A model generated the notes under the pieces. It was not told the DNA's origin. It made no database searches and was given only the letters and a program-made list of their open reading frames with translations. DNA of 64,000 nt from GWF2-38-69 sp965228125 (GTDB lineage: Bacteria > Verrucomicrobiota > Lentisphaeria > Victivallales > GWF2-38-69), in assembly GCA_965228125.1 (NCBI GenBank), contig OZ245791.1:1178001-1242000 (forward strand), written 5' to 3'. Numbering within the stretch: position 1 is the stretch's first letter; every line of letters begins with the position of its first letter. A program made the position numbers and the translations under genes. Shown one piece after another: positions 45,068 to 54,680 of this stretch.

Positions 45068-46015
45068 ATGCCAAAAACTGCAAATAAAACAATTCTTGTA
45101 ACTGGGGGCGGTGGCTTTCTAGGTTCACATCTTTGTGAGCGGTTGCTTCAGAGAGGCAAAGATGTCATTTGCGTGGATAACTTCTTTACTGGCAATAAAA
45201 ACAATATCAGACACTTGCTGCTTCATCCCAATTTCGAACTGATACGACATGACATTACATGGCCGCTCTATATGGAAGTAGATGCTATTTACAATCTTGC
45301 GTGCCCTGCCTCACCAATTCATTACCAGCATGATCCTATACAAACTATAAAGACAAGCGTCCTTGGAGCAAATAACATGCTTGGCCTTGCAAAAAGGCTT
45401 AGAATCCCCATACTTCAGGCTTCTACTTCAGAAGTTTATGGAGACCCTACGGTTCATCCGCAAGTAGAGTCTTACTGGGGCAATGTCAACCCTATTGGGC
45501 CAAGAAGCTGTTACGATGAAGGAAAACGAGCTGCCGAAACACTTTTTTATGATCATAGAACACAGCTGGGCATTGATACAAAGATAGTCAGGATATTTAA
45601 CACCTATGGACCAAGAATGGCTCAGAATGATGGAAGAGTAGTAAGCAATTTCATAGTTCAGGCCCTGACCGACCGTGATATTACAATTTATGGCGACGGT
45701 AAACAAACCAGAAGTTTTTGTTATATAGATGACCTTATAACAGGCATTATATCCATGATGCATACGCCTGAAGATTTTTTTGGCCCTGTTAATCTCGGAA
45801 ATCCTGTTGAGGTTACCATGCTGGAACTTGCTAACATTGTCATTGAGCTTACTAACTCAAAATCCAACATTATTTACAGCGAGCTTCCAAAGGATGATCC
45901 TGTACAAAGAAGACCGGACATTTCATTGGCTAAAAAAGTTCTTAATTGGCAGCCTACAGTAGAACTCAGGCGTGGGCTTGAAATGACAATAAATTATTTC
46001 AAAACTGTTCTCTAG
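45068..46015 (+). CDS. UDP-glucuronate decarboxylase (UDP-xylose synthase)
   Basis: 315 aa extended short-chain dehydrogenase. ILVTGGGGFLGSHLCERLL, NLACPASPIHYQHDPIQTIKTS, ASTSEVYGDP, PIGPRSCYDEGKRAAETLF (YxxxK), and RIFNTYGPRM are the UXS pattern, with ACPASPxxYQxxPxxTxKT diagnostic. It makes UDP-xylose from UDP-glucuronate, a precursor for surface glycans. An AAGGG lies before the ATG. The peptidase gene begins 1 nt after its stop. Confidence 0.93.
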   Translation: MPKTANKTILVTGGGGFLGSHLCERLLQRGKDVICVDNFFTGNKNNIRHLLLHPNFELIRHDITWPLYMEVDAIYNLACPASPIHYQHDPIQTIKTSVLGANNMLGLAKRLRIPILQASTSEVYGDPTVHPQVESYWGNVNPIGPRSCYDEGKRAAETLFYDHRTQLGIDTKIVRIFNTYGPRMAQNDGRVVSNFIVQALTDRDITIYGDGKQTRSFCYIDDLITGIISMMHTPEDFFGPVNLGNPVEVTMLELANIVIELTNSKSNIIYSELPKDDPVQRRPDISLAKKVLNWQPTVELRRGLEMTINYFKTVL

Positions 46016-46016
46016 A

Positions 46017-47153
46017 ATGTCGAAAGCCATGCCTGGAAAAATAATTTACGCCGACTCCATAACAAACCCAGATATGCTGTACGCTTCAAGATTTGTTACG
46101 AATGACCCTTTTATTTATTTTGAATCTAATCGCAAGAAATACATCGTTGTGTCACCGTTAGAACTGGAACGTGCAAAAAAGGAATCAAAAAAAGGCCTCC
46201 ATGTAATCAATAAAGACGATTTGCTCTTAACATCCGAAAATAAAAGCATCAAATCTATCTTTATGGAGATGTTAGCACAATATCCTCAAGATATCTGGTT
46301 AATTCCATCAACATTTCCCGTAGGATATGCCCAATTGCTTAAAACATTGTCCTGCGAAGATTCAATTGTTATAGAGGAAAATGAGTTTTTCCCCGGAAGA
46401 AGTATCAAAACTCAGCAAGAAATTAAAGAGATTTCTAAAGCCCAAGCCATAGCAGAAAAAGCTGTGCTCAAAGCTGAAACAATTCTAACTGATTCATCAA
46501 TAAATTCTAAAAACGAACTAGTTTATAATAAAAAACCTCTTACATCTGAATTCCTTAAAAGCCAAATTAACATTGAGCTTGCCAAACACGGAGCCAACAC
46601 TCATGGAACCATAGCCTCATCCGGAACTCAATGTTCTGTCCCGCACGATACAGGTTCAGGCATTATCCAATCCTCAGTACCCATTATTATTGATGTTTTC
46701 CCAAGACTGGAATTCAGCGGATATTGGGGTGACATAACTAGAACTTTTGTAAAAGGTAAAGTCTCAAAGATTGTCCAAAAAGCATACGATGCTGTTAAAT
46801 TTGCCAGAGATAACGCCATATCAAAAATCAAACCCGGCATAATTCCAAGCCATATCCACAATGAGGCAATTGAATATCTATCGAAAACAGGATTCAAAAC
46901 AGGAAGGTCGAATGACGGAAGATATTATGGTTTTTTTCATGGACTAGGCCACGGAGTTGGTCTGGAGATACATGAAAATCCAAGAATCAACGGCCTTTCA
47001 TTTACTCCGTTGGAAGCAGGAAATGTAATAACGATCGAACCTGGAGTCTATTATCCTGAATGGGGAGGGGTTCGTCTTGAGGATTTAATAGTTGTCACTA
47101 AAAGCGGATACCGAAATCTTACAACTTATCCAAGCATTCTTGAGTTAGATTAA
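46017..47153 (+). CDS. M24 family metallopeptidase (Xaa-Pro aminopeptidase-like)
   Basis: 378 aa. N-terminal creatinase-like domain (~1-135) and C-terminal pita-bread domain with the metal ligands: FPRLEFSGYWGDITRTFVKG (two Asp), GLGHGVGLEIHENPRI (His), VITIEPGVYYPEWGGVRLED (Glu, Glu). A PepP/PepQ-type exopeptidase releasing residues before proline is likely. It begins 1 nt after the UDP-xylose synthase stop, so the two are read from one transcript. Confidence 0.92.
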   Translation: MSKAMPGKIIYADSITNPDMLYASRFVTNDPFIYFESNRKKYIVVSPLELERAKKESKKGLHVINKDDLLLTSENKSIKSIFMEMLAQYPQDIWLIPSTFPVGYAQLLKTLSCEDSIVIEENEFFPGRSIKTQQEIKEISKAQAIAEKAVLKAETILTDSSINSKNELVYNKKPLTSEFLKSQINIELAKHGANTHGTIASSGTQCSVPHDTGSGIIQSSVPIIIDVFPRLEFSGYWGDITRTFVKGKVSKIVQKAYDAVKFARDNAISKIKPGIIPSHIHNEAIEYLSKTGFKTGRSNDGRYYGFFHGLGHGVGLEIHENPRINGLSFTPLEAGNVITIEPGVYYPEWGGVRLEDLIVVTKSGYRNLTTYPSILELD

Positions 47154-47226
47154 TCTCCTATTGGATATGTCCTCTTCCTCTGCTTTTTCCCCACTTTGCG
47201 ATTACGCTTTTTGCAACAAAGGAGGT

Positions 47227-47460
47227 CTAATGGTGATGCATTGGACAGCAGCCTCCGCAGTTGTGCCCTGAAGATTCGCAAATATCTTTTGCAGCACATC
47301 CGGAATTTTTTCCTGAAACCAATCCAGCAAAACGGGAAAGTTTTTTCTCTGTTTCAAAGGAATTGCATTCCGGGCACTGATAGCTTTGCTGAACCTGTCC
47401 GGTAACCAGCTTTTCAAAGACTGTTTTGCATTTTTTACATTGATATTCGAAAATCGGCAT
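47227..47460 (-). CDS. FmdB-type zinc-ribbon protein
   Basis: 77 aa. MPIFEYQCKKCKTVFEKLV then SYQCPECNSFETEKKLSRF is the FmdB/CxxC_CxxC_SSSS ribbon with four Zn-binding Cys. The C-terminal tail is rich in Cys and His (SGCAAKDICESSGHNCGGCCPMHHH in parts), suggesting further metal binding. Such proteins often sit near anaerobic enzyme genes. Here it follows the 2-hydroxyacyl-CoA dehydratase-type gene by 27 nt in the same direction. Confidence 0.88.
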   Translation of the reverse strand: MPIFEYQCKKCKTVFEKLVTGQVQQSYQCPECNSFETEKKLSRFAGLVSGKNSGCAAKDICESSGHNCGGCCPMHHH

Positions 47461-47487
47461 AATTTTCCTGCTTTTAGGAATGATAAT

Positions 47488-49563
47488 TTAGAATTTGACT
47501 AAAGGGCCAAACATATTGCCATACTTCTTTGCATTAAGCGCTTCGGCATATGCATTTATTTTGGTATAAGTACTACATGGATCAACGCTGGGATCCATGC
47601 AATCGCCATCCAGCACCAAGAGCGGAATAAGTTTTTTAGAAAGTTCCTGTCTCAAATGCTTGATAAATGAAGCATCCGCCATTGAACATCTTCCAAACAT
47701 ATGATTGTACAAAATACATCCATTGAATTTGCCTTTAGGCACATATTCGGCAATTTTTGAAACTCTTAAATGAGGATCTAAAAACCCCACTGTAAGAAGT
47801 TTTCTAGCCAGTGACCTGTAAGGATCTTCGACATTCAGAGGCTCCCATCCCACAAAGTTGACTTCTTCAAAAACAATCGGGGTATTACAGGTAATTTCAA
47901 TATAATCCAGAAGTCTGCTGTCATAAAAAGGCGGCAGATGAAGCCAAAGAATCCTATGCGTATCATCTATAGCAATCTTACCATCTATTTCCTCTTTTCT
48001 CTGGCAAAGGTCATCATAAAACTGCTGTTGGATTTCCACCAAATCTTTCTTGCCCCAGAGTTGTGAAAAAATAATAGAGAAATATATCGCTGTGCTTCCT
48101 CTTAACAGAGGCGGAGAAGAAAACCTTAAATCATTACATTTTTTAGAAATATCCCTTGCCTGATTCGAAAGTTCGCAGGCTTCTTTTAACCTGCCCATCT
48201 CCAGTTTTCTACCAAGAGCTTTCTCTAACAAATGAACAGCTTTTTCAAGGTCATCCGCCACATGTTCCACTGCATTTTCATCGTTAATGACAGGAGTATG
48301 AAGCGAAAAGAACGAATCCTCTTTCCCGTAATCCCTAATCAGGTCTCTGAAAATCCTTTCTCCCTGAAGGCAAGGCTGGGAAGTGGAAATCCCAAAAGCC
48401 GGCTCTGGAAGTTCAATTCCTTCCAGAGTTCTCAGAAACGAACATGTTTCGGCTCCGGAAAATCCCTTATAAGCAGCTACATCAAATGCCTTTTTAATCT
48501 TTTTCCTATTCCTTGCAAAAAGAGCGGCATAAGTTTCAAGCGTAAGAATATTGGCATTCATAGCATTGAGAATTTCGGAGGGGAAGAAAAGATTTCTCCA
48601 AACAGGCTTTTCACTTCTGTAACCTAAAAATTCTTTTCTGGTATTTTTAGCCCTGAGAGCAATTGATTTGAGCGGAACTTCAGAAAATATTGTCTTTGAA
48701 TCAAGAATTTTTCCTTGAAGCCCTATAAATTTCTTTGCTATGCAGGCGGCGCCAAAGGCTCCCATTACGTTGTGATATTTGGGAACTACAATATTGTTGC
48801 CTGTTATTTCCTTCAAGTAGTGAGTTACTGCGCCATTAGCAGCCACTCCTCCTTGAAAAACTATGTCGCCGGTATAATTAAAGAAAAGATCTCCAACACC
48901 TGACATTACTGTTCTAGCCTGAGCTTTGCAGGCCCCGCCGACAATCTGGCTTAAAGGATATCGGTTTTTGTATTTGTTGATAGACGTCGCACTCAAAACA
49001 GCGCAAACAGAAGAAAATTCAAGATCGGAAGAATGGTCGGCCAGTTTTTCCATTTCCTCAATCGGAACACCCAGCTTAACAGCTACGCTATCAAGAAATG
49101 CTCCAGTCCCGGCAGCACATATCCCGCTCATTTTAGACGTCCACATTTGCATTTCATCGTTGAAAATCATAGCTTTGCTATCTTGTCCACCGACATCGAG
49201 AATAGCTTTACAATCAGGATAAAACTTCATAGCTCCTACGACATGAGCAGAAACTTCACTGACTTTGAAGTTGTATTTGATAAAGTTTTCCGTTTCTTCA
49301 ACTATCTGGCTTCCTGTGACAACTGTGCAGGCTATTTCTTCTTGGGTAAGATTTCTTTCCTTGAGAAAATCATCTATCGTATTTTTAACTGCTCCCATAT
49401 TACATGCCCCGCATATTCCGCATTTGCCTGAACATGCAACAGGCTTGCCTTTTGCAGGTTTTGTTCTTACATACAATGTATGCAGTATGTTCCAGTCTTG
49501 ATCTATCAGTACGGCTTTCAACGTAGTTGAGCCAATATCTATTCCTAAAAAATATTTTGTCAT
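47488..49563 (-). CDS. Fused 2-hydroxyacyl-CoA dehydratase activase and reductase-like protein (HgdC/BcrD + HgdB-like)
   Basis: 691 aa. Residues ~1-270 form the BadF/BcrA ASKHA ATPase: YFLGIDIGSTTLKAVLID, VTGSQIVEE, AILDVGGQDSKAM, and KMSGICAAGTGAFLDSVA with the [4Fe-4S] Cys, then QGGVAANGAV. An insertion near residue 45 carries four extra Cys (CSGKCGICGAC). Residues ~340-691 resemble HgdB/HgdA subunits (PCLQGERIFRDLI, NHMFGRCSMADASF, LDGDCMDPSVDP). Activases inject ATP-driven electrons into dehydratases or reductases; this single-chain form may act on an unknown substrate or in radical-enzyme or sulfur chemistry. No CoA-transferase is nearby. Confidence 0.88.
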   Translation of the reverse strand: MTKYFLGIDIGSTTLKAVLIDQDWNILHTLYVRTKPAKGKPVACSGKCGICGACNMGAVKNTIDDFLKERNLTQEEIACTVVTGSQIVEETENFIKYNFKVSEVSAHVVGAMKFYPDCKAILDVGGQDSKAMIFNDEMQMWTSKMSGICAAGTGAFLDSVAVKLGVPIEEMEKLADHSSDLEFSSVCAVLSATSINKYKNRYPLSQIVGGACKAQARTVMSGVGDLFFNYTGDIVFQGGVAANGAVTHYLKEITGNNIVVPKYHNVMGAFGAACIAKKFIGLQGKILDSKTIFSEVPLKSIALRAKNTRKEFLGYRSEKPVWRNLFFPSEILNAMNANILTLETYAALFARNRKKIKKAFDVAAYKGFSGAETCSFLRTLEGIELPEPAFGISTSQPCLQGERIFRDLIRDYGKEDSFFSLHTPVINDENAVEHVADDLEKAVHLLEKALGRKLEMGRLKEACELSNQARDISKKCNDLRFSSPPLLRGSTAIYFSIIFSQLWGKKDLVEIQQQFYDDLCQRKEEIDGKIAIDDTHRILWLHLPPFYDSRLLDYIEITCNTPIVFEEVNFVGWEPLNVEDPYRSLARKLLTVGFLDPHLRVSKIAEYVPKGKFNGCILYNHMFGRCSMADASFIKHLRQELSKKLIPLLVLDGDCMDPSVDPCSTYTKINAYAEALNAKKYGNMFGPLVKF

Positions 49564-49739
49564 GTGGTTGCTTTCAGAGTTTTAATTAAAAATTTAATGC
49601 GCTAATATAATTCATCTTAAAACAATTTAAAATCCTTTTTTGATTCACCCTGAACTTAATAGCGCCATTAAAACAGTTCATCAGATGGCTTTGAGTTCAA
49701 GATAGTCGTTATATATTTAATAAAAAAACTGCTTTTCCT

Positions 49740-50972
49740 ATGAGTGCTGAATTACTTTCACCGGCAGGGTCATATCAATCGCTATACTCAGCTATCAGAG
49801 CGGGAGCCGATAGCGTTTATTTCGGCGCCGGTGACTTAAACATGCGCTCCAGGTCATCTTTTAATTTCAGGGAAGAGGATATTTTCAAAGTTGCAAGAAT
49901 ATGCTCAAAGCACAAAGTTAAAAGTTACCTTGCATTAAATACCATTGTTTACGATAATGAAATAGCGAAAGTTGAAAAAATACTTTCATCAGCTAAAGAA
50001 GCAAAAATTTCTGCTATCATAGCAAGCGATCTTTCAGTAATAGCAATTGCCCGTCAAATGGGCCTAAATGTACATATTTCTGTTCAGGCAAATGTCTCCA
50101 ATATCCAAACAGTCAAATTCTTAGCCGAATATGCCGATGTGATGGTTCTGGCAAGGGAACTTTCACTTGAACAGATAACAGCAATCATAAAGAAAATAAC
50201 TGAAGAAAATATTTGCGGGCCTTCAGGGCATCCTGTTAAAATAGAGATTTTCACGCATGGCGCCCTATGCGTTTCTATCTCAGGAAAATGCTATATGAGC
50301 CTAGCCACGCATAATGCGTCAGCAAATCGTGGAGCATGTTATCAAAACTGCCGAAGGCCCTACAGAGTCATAGATGAGATAGACGGGCATGAATTAATTC
50401 TTGACAATAAATACATAATGTCTCCCAAAGATATATGCCTTATTCGCTGCCTGGATAAAATTGTCGAATCAGGGGTTTCAATATTAAAAATAGAAGGGCG
50501 TGGACGTTCTGCTGACTATGTCTATACAGTAACAAAGGCTTACCGCGAGGCGCTCAACGCAATAAATAACGGACAATACAACCCCGAAAACATTAAAAGG
50601 TGGGAAAAAGAAATCTCAGGAGTTTTCAACAGGGGCTTCTGGCACGGAGGATACTATCTTGGTAAGAGTCTTGAAATGTGGAGCAACAACCCTGACAATA
50701 AGGCTGAAAAGAAAAAAATCAGGGCTGGAATCGTAACTAACTACTTCTCGAAAATCGGAATAGCAGAAGTTACATTGAGAGAAAGCGAGTTGAACATAGG
50801 CGACGAAATTTTAATAATAGGTTCAACCACAGGTACCATCACTCAAATCATTGAAAATATCAGGCTTGAAGAAAAAGATGTCCCTTCTGCTCCAAAAGGT
50901 TCCGTCGTAAGCATTCCCCTTTATCGAAAAGCAAGAAGAAACGATGATTTATTTATACTAAAAAGTCAGTAG
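49740..50972 (+). CDS. U32 family peptidase-like protein (TrhP/RlhA type)
   Basis: 410 aa. ELLSPAGSYQSLYSAIRAGADSVYFGAGDLNMRS in shortened form is the typical N-terminus. The U32 signature is EIFTHGALCVSISGKCYMS with further Cys in NRGACYQNCRRPY, and the Cys set can bind an Fe-S cluster. IEGRGRSADYVYTVTKAYR and a C-terminal beta-barrel follow. Many U32 members act in prephenate-dependent hydroxylation of tRNA or rRNA rather than proteolysis, which suits this architecture; I cannot choose between TrhP and RlhA. Confidence 0.88.
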   Translation: MSAELLSPAGSYQSLYSAIRAGADSVYFGAGDLNMRSRSSFNFREEDIFKVARICSKHKVKSYLALNTIVYDNEIAKVEKILSSAKEAKISAIIASDLSVIAIARQMGLNVHISVQANVSNIQTVKFLAEYADVMVLARELSLEQITAIIKKITEENICGPSGHPVKIEIFTHGALCVSISGKCYMSLATHNASANRGACYQNCRRPYRVIDEIDGHELILDNKYIMSPKDICLIRCLDKIVESGVSILKIEGRGRSADYVYTVTKAYREALNAINNGQYNPENIKRWEKEISGVFNRGFWHGGYYLGKSLEMWSNNPDNKAEKKKIRAGIVTNYFSKIGIAEVTLRESELNIGDEILIIGSTTGTITQIIENIRLEEKDVPSAPKGSVVSIPLYRKARRNDDLFILKSQ

Positions 50973-50978
50973 AAAATC

Positions 50979-52130
50979 CTAATTTCTTTTCACGGAAAAT
51001 AATCTGTTATACTCTTCTATGGCAAATCGGTCTGTCATACCCGCAATGTAATAGCAAATAGCATGTTTAATCCCATATACAGGCGCAATTCGATTTATGA
51101 AATCACTTCTGGTCTCTGTCTTGTTCATGTACAAATCGAATAACTCTTCGATTTTTTCTGCACTGGCTCTGTTAACTTCGAGCACTTTATCATTCCAGTA
51201 TATATTTCGAAAGAGGAATTCCTTGAGCGCCACAGTCATATCCTTAAATTCGGAGCTGAATGAAATTACCTTGTGTGCATTATTCTGAGCATCTTCAGGA
51301 GTTTTGATTTTCATCCTCTCAAGGTTTTCTACAGATTTATCTATAACATCCTTTACCATTGAATCTATAAGGCACCTTACCACAAATCTGGCAAATTTTC
51401 TATTTGCCCTGGAGTTGCCGCTTCTGAACGAAATTTCTGTGGCTTTCTGCCAAATTTCAAGTGACGCTATATCTGCTTCAACAATAAGCCCTGATTCAAA
51501 GCCATCGTCTATATCATGTCCGAAATAGGTCAAGTCGTCTGCGATATCTGCCACCTGTGACTCAAGCGAAAGATTTGGCGCAAGCCTGATTCCGTCTAGT
51601 TTAATATTTTTTTCTTCTCTATGTTTAATCAGTCCGGCTCTTGTTTCCCAGGTAAGGTTCAATCCATCAAACTCAGGGTATTTTTCTATAAGTTTGTCCA
51701 CCAACACAATTGAATGGTCGTTGTGTTCGAATGAGGAATTATAACGCTTCATTATTTCGTTTAGCTTATTCTCTCCTGTATGGCCGAACGGCGGATGGCC
51801 TATGTCATGCGCAAGAGCGATAGTTTCTGTCAAGTCTTCATTCAAGCCCAGTGCCCTTGCTAAAGTACGTGAAATTGCCGCTACTTCGATTGTATGGGTT
51901 AATCTTGTTCTGTAGTGATCGCCTATTCCATTAAGAAAAACCTGAGTCTTGTATTCAAGCCTGCGAAATTCCCTGCTATGAAGAATCCTGTCTCGGTCGC
52001 GTTGAAAAACAGTTCTGATCGGATGATCCTTTTCAGGATACTTTCTCCCTCTGGATCTATGGCTTTTTAGCGCATAAGGAGCTAGAAAATTGTCTTCAAA
52101 CCTGTAATAATCGGAAAGTCCTTTTAACAT
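50979..52130 (-). CDS. dgt: Deoxyguanosinetriphosphate triphosphohydrolase-like HD protein
   Basis: 383 aa. Hydrolyses dNTPs to nucleoside and triphosphate. N-terminal RTVFQRDRDRILHSREFRRLEYKTQV in shortened form, HD motif LTHTIEVAAISRTLARALGL with IALAHDIGHPPFGHTGE, and DIADDLTYFGHDIDDG. The length fits the bacterial short class, often linked to dNTP pool control. It starts 21 nt after the UbiB-like gene and converges with the U32 gene (6 nt apart). Confidence 0.93.
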   Translation of the reverse strand: MLKGLSDYYRFEDNFLAPYALKSHRSRGRKYPEKDHPIRTVFQRDRDRILHSREFRRLEYKTQVFLNGIGDHYRTRLTHTIEVAAISRTLARALGLNEDLTETIALAHDIGHPPFGHTGENKLNEIMKRYNSSFEHNDHSIVLVDKLIEKYPEFDGLNLTWETRAGLIKHREEKNIKLDGIRLAPNLSLESQVADIADDLTYFGHDIDDGFESGLIVEADIASLEIWQKATEISFRSGNSRANRKFARFVVRCLIDSMVKDVIDKSVENLERMKIKTPEDAQNNAHKVISFSSEFKDMTVALKEFLFRNIYWNDKVLEVNRASAEKIEELFDLYMNKTETRSDFINRIAPVYGIKHAICYYIAGMTDRFAIEEYNRLFSVKRN

Positions 52131-52151
52131 TTGTAAATAGACATTTAGAAT

Positions 52152-53921
52152 TTACATCTTACCGTGGCGTAAAATGGATATAATAAGAAGCATCCCCATA
52201 AAAGCAGAGAATAAAAAAACAGTTAGTCCGGGAATTGAAAGCCCATGATACAGAGGCGGCACCTTTGAATTCAAAAGCATAGATGAACCCAAAATCATTG
52301 ATGCCGTTATAATAGAAAAAGAGAGTCTGTTAACTATTTTGTCGTGCTTTTCCAGCAATGGCTCCAATCCTTTGTGTTCAAATTGAATCTTAAGAGTCTT
52401 ATTTTTAAATTGAGTAAGAATATCTCTGAGTTCTCCGGGAAGTTCAGCCATAAATTTCGAGTAATCCAATCCCGCTTTTATAAGCTCTCTAATCATCTTG
52501 TAAGGACTTCTGTTCTTATAAAGCAATTTCCTGATAAAAGGCTCGACATGTGAAATCATATCAAAGTCAGGTTTAATTTTGCGAATCGTGCCTTCAAGCG
52601 CTATTAGAGCCTTTAGTAAAAGGAATATGTCAGTAGGTATGAGAAGTTTGTTTTCTACCAATAATTTCAGTAAATCGCGAAGGAAATGTCCAATATTTAT
52701 GTCTTCGATAGGAAGGTAAGCATACTGTTCCATTATTTTGAAAGCCTGATGTTCAATATTTGCCCTGTTTTCGACCTCTTTATTATGCGAAATTGAAATC
52801 AAAGCTCTTGTTATAAGTTCAGGATCGTGATTCACCAGCCCCAATATAATGTCGCAAAGAGCACTTTTGTGCTTAGGCGGAAGCAGTCCCATCAAACCGA
52901 AATCAATAAAACATATTTTCAGGTCTTCGGTGATTATTATGTTTCCTGAATGCGGATCTGCGTGAAAATAACCCTCTTCAAAAATCTGCCTAAGTACAAG
53001 CGATGCCAGTTTTTCACATATTCTCTTTATTTCTTCTGTATTACCTTTGTATTCTGAAAATTTTACTCCGTCAATGTAGCGCATTGTCAGAATATCTTTT
53101 CTTGAATATTCCTTATAAACTTTTGGAACAACAAGCTCCTTTTCTTCGGCAAACATTCTAGAGAATTTCTCGATATTAAGAGCCTCTCTTGAAAAATCCA
53201 GTTCATGTTTAATCCCATCACTGAATTCGTTAACTATCGCAACCGGATCAAGAGCACCTGGGCCTGACATATGTTTCTTGATGTTTTCTGCAAGATACAT
53301 CATTATTTCAAGGTCGCTGTCAATTATTGCTTTAATGCCTGGCCTCTGGATTTTTACTGCAACTTTTGTACCGTCTTTAAGCCTGCCGCTATGAACTTGA
53401 GATACCGAAGCTGAAGAAAAAGGCTCTATGTTGAAATTTTCAAATACTTCCGAAATTTTAAGGCCAGTGCTGGATTCAAATATCATTTTTGCAAGCTCTC
53501 CACGGAAAGGAGCTACATTCTCCAGAAGTTTCTCCAGTTCCGCGCAAAGTTCAGATGGGATAAGGTCTGGCCTGTTGCTGAGAAACTGCCCGAGCTTGAC
53601 AAAAGTCGGACCGAGTTCTTCACAAACCATACGTACTCGTTCCCAGTGGGAATAATGTTTATGAAATTCTTGTTTCTTGTGCTTTTTAAAAGAAAATCGA
53701 CTCAGCTTCATAGCTTGGATCATCTTACTGTTCTCTACGAAATCCAGAAACCCATGCTTTATCAGGACAGTTATAATACTTCTTGCCCTTAGCAGGTTAT
53801 GATACCCTCTTCCGATTTTGGTGCGTCTTAATATTCCCATCAGGCTACTACTCAAGGTGAAGTTAAACTTAGAGATTTTATCATAGTTGCGGATTATAGG
53901 GCATAGCTTTTGAAATGGCAA
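52152..53921 (-). CDS. UbiB/ABC1/ADCK family kinase-like protein
   Basis: 589 aa. KxGQ motif in TFVKLGQFLSNRPDLIP, Ala/Ser-rich loop SSASVSQVHSGRL, invariant Lys in VAVKIQRPGI, ExD region, catalytic EEGYFHADPHSGNIII and metal-binding FIDFGLMG. Two C-terminal hydrophobic segments (ITASMILGSSMLL, VFLFSAFMGMLLIISIL) anchor it in the membrane, as in bacterial UbiB. UbiB supports quinone or isoprenoid-lipid synthesis; no ubi/men genes are near. N-terminal region before residue 30 may be overlong, since a later start at MGILRRTKIG is possible. Confidence 0.9.
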   Translation of the reverse strand: MPFQKLCPIIRNYDKISKFNFTLSSSLMGILRRTKIGRGYHNLLRARSIITVLIKHGFLDFVENSKMIQAMKLSRFSFKKHKKQEFHKHYSHWERVRMVCEELGPTFVKLGQFLSNRPDLIPSELCAELEKLLENVAPFRGELAKMIFESSTGLKISEVFENFNIEPFSSASVSQVHSGRLKDGTKVAVKIQRPGIKAIIDSDLEIMMYLAENIKKHMSGPGALDPVAIVNEFSDGIKHELDFSREALNIEKFSRMFAEEKELVVPKVYKEYSRKDILTMRYIDGVKFSEYKGNTEEIKRICEKLASLVLRQIFEEGYFHADPHSGNIIITEDLKICFIDFGLMGLLPPKHKSALCDIILGLVNHDPELITRALISISHNKEVENRANIEHQAFKIMEQYAYLPIEDINIGHFLRDLLKLLVENKLLIPTDIFLLLKALIALEGTIRKIKPDFDMISHVEPFIRKLLYKNRSPYKMIRELIKAGLDYSKFMAELPGELRDILTQFKNKTLKIQFEHKGLEPLLEKHDKIVNRLSFSIITASMILGSSMLLNSKVPPLYHGLSIPGLTVFLFSAFMGMLLIISILRHGKM

Positions 53922-53945
53922 ATTGTTTATTCTTCTGACATATCT

Positions 53946-54500
53946 CTAACTATTCTGCCACTCTTCTTTAAAAAATAAATTGTCAATGGAAAGTCTTTCT
54001 GCTTGTTCACTATCTACAAAAGGATAGCCCAATGATATTAGTGAAAGGACTTTAATTCCTGCTGGTATCTTCAATATTCTTTTTACTGCCTTTTCCTTAA
54101 ACCACCCTATCCAGCAACTTCCTAACCCCAATGATTGTGCGGCAAGAACAAAGTGCTCTCCGGCTATTCCAATATCAATCTGGCAGTAATCGACCTTTGA
54201 AATAAAAGATGCAAATTTGTGCACTGTGAAATCACTTTTGGCGCACAAAACAATAAACACCGGAACTTCCTTAAGCCAAGGCATCGGCAAACACGGTAAA
54301 ATTCCTTCTTTGCAAATTCGTTCTCTTGACGTCTTGTTTTTTACAACTATAAACCGCCAAGGTTGTTTATTGCAGGCCGAGGGAGAAAGTCTGGCGGTTT
54401 CCAAGCACTGCAAAATGAGTTCATCAGGAACATCTTTTGTTTGATATGAGCGGCAACTATGTCTTGACTTTATCAAGTTTAAAAAACTTTCATAATCCAT
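53946..54500 (-). CDS. Nitroreductase-family FMN protein
   Basis: 184 aa. SRHSCRSYQTKDVPDELI supplies the FMN phosphate-binding Arg/Ser set; SPSACNKQPWRFIVV and AQSLGLGSCWIGWFKEKAV with SLGYP near the end are typical. The short form resembles nitroreductases that reduce nitro or quinone compounds with NAD(P)H in anaerobes. It lies 24 nt before the UbiB-like gene in the same direction. Confidence 0.92.
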   Translation of the reverse strand: MDYESFLNLIKSRHSCRSYQTKDVPDELILQCLETARLSPSACNKQPWRFIVVKNKTSRERICKEGILPCLPMPWLKEVPVFIVLCAKSDFTVHKFASFISKVDYCQIDIGIAGEHFVLAAQSLGLGSCWIGWFKEKAVKRILKIPAGIKVLSLISLGYPFVDSEQAERLSIDNLFFKEEWQNS

Positions 54501-54680
54501 AGAAATTCCTATTCATGTAGAGTTTTTATTAATCATACAATTTTAATTGACTCCATGTTATAAAGAAAAACAATTATTCATTAAAAAAGTAAGGCAGTTG
54601 AAAAAAACAACAATTCAGACTAATTTTAGAAGCTTACTTAACTCATTCATTTTTTATATTAAACTGGAGGCTTTAAACAT

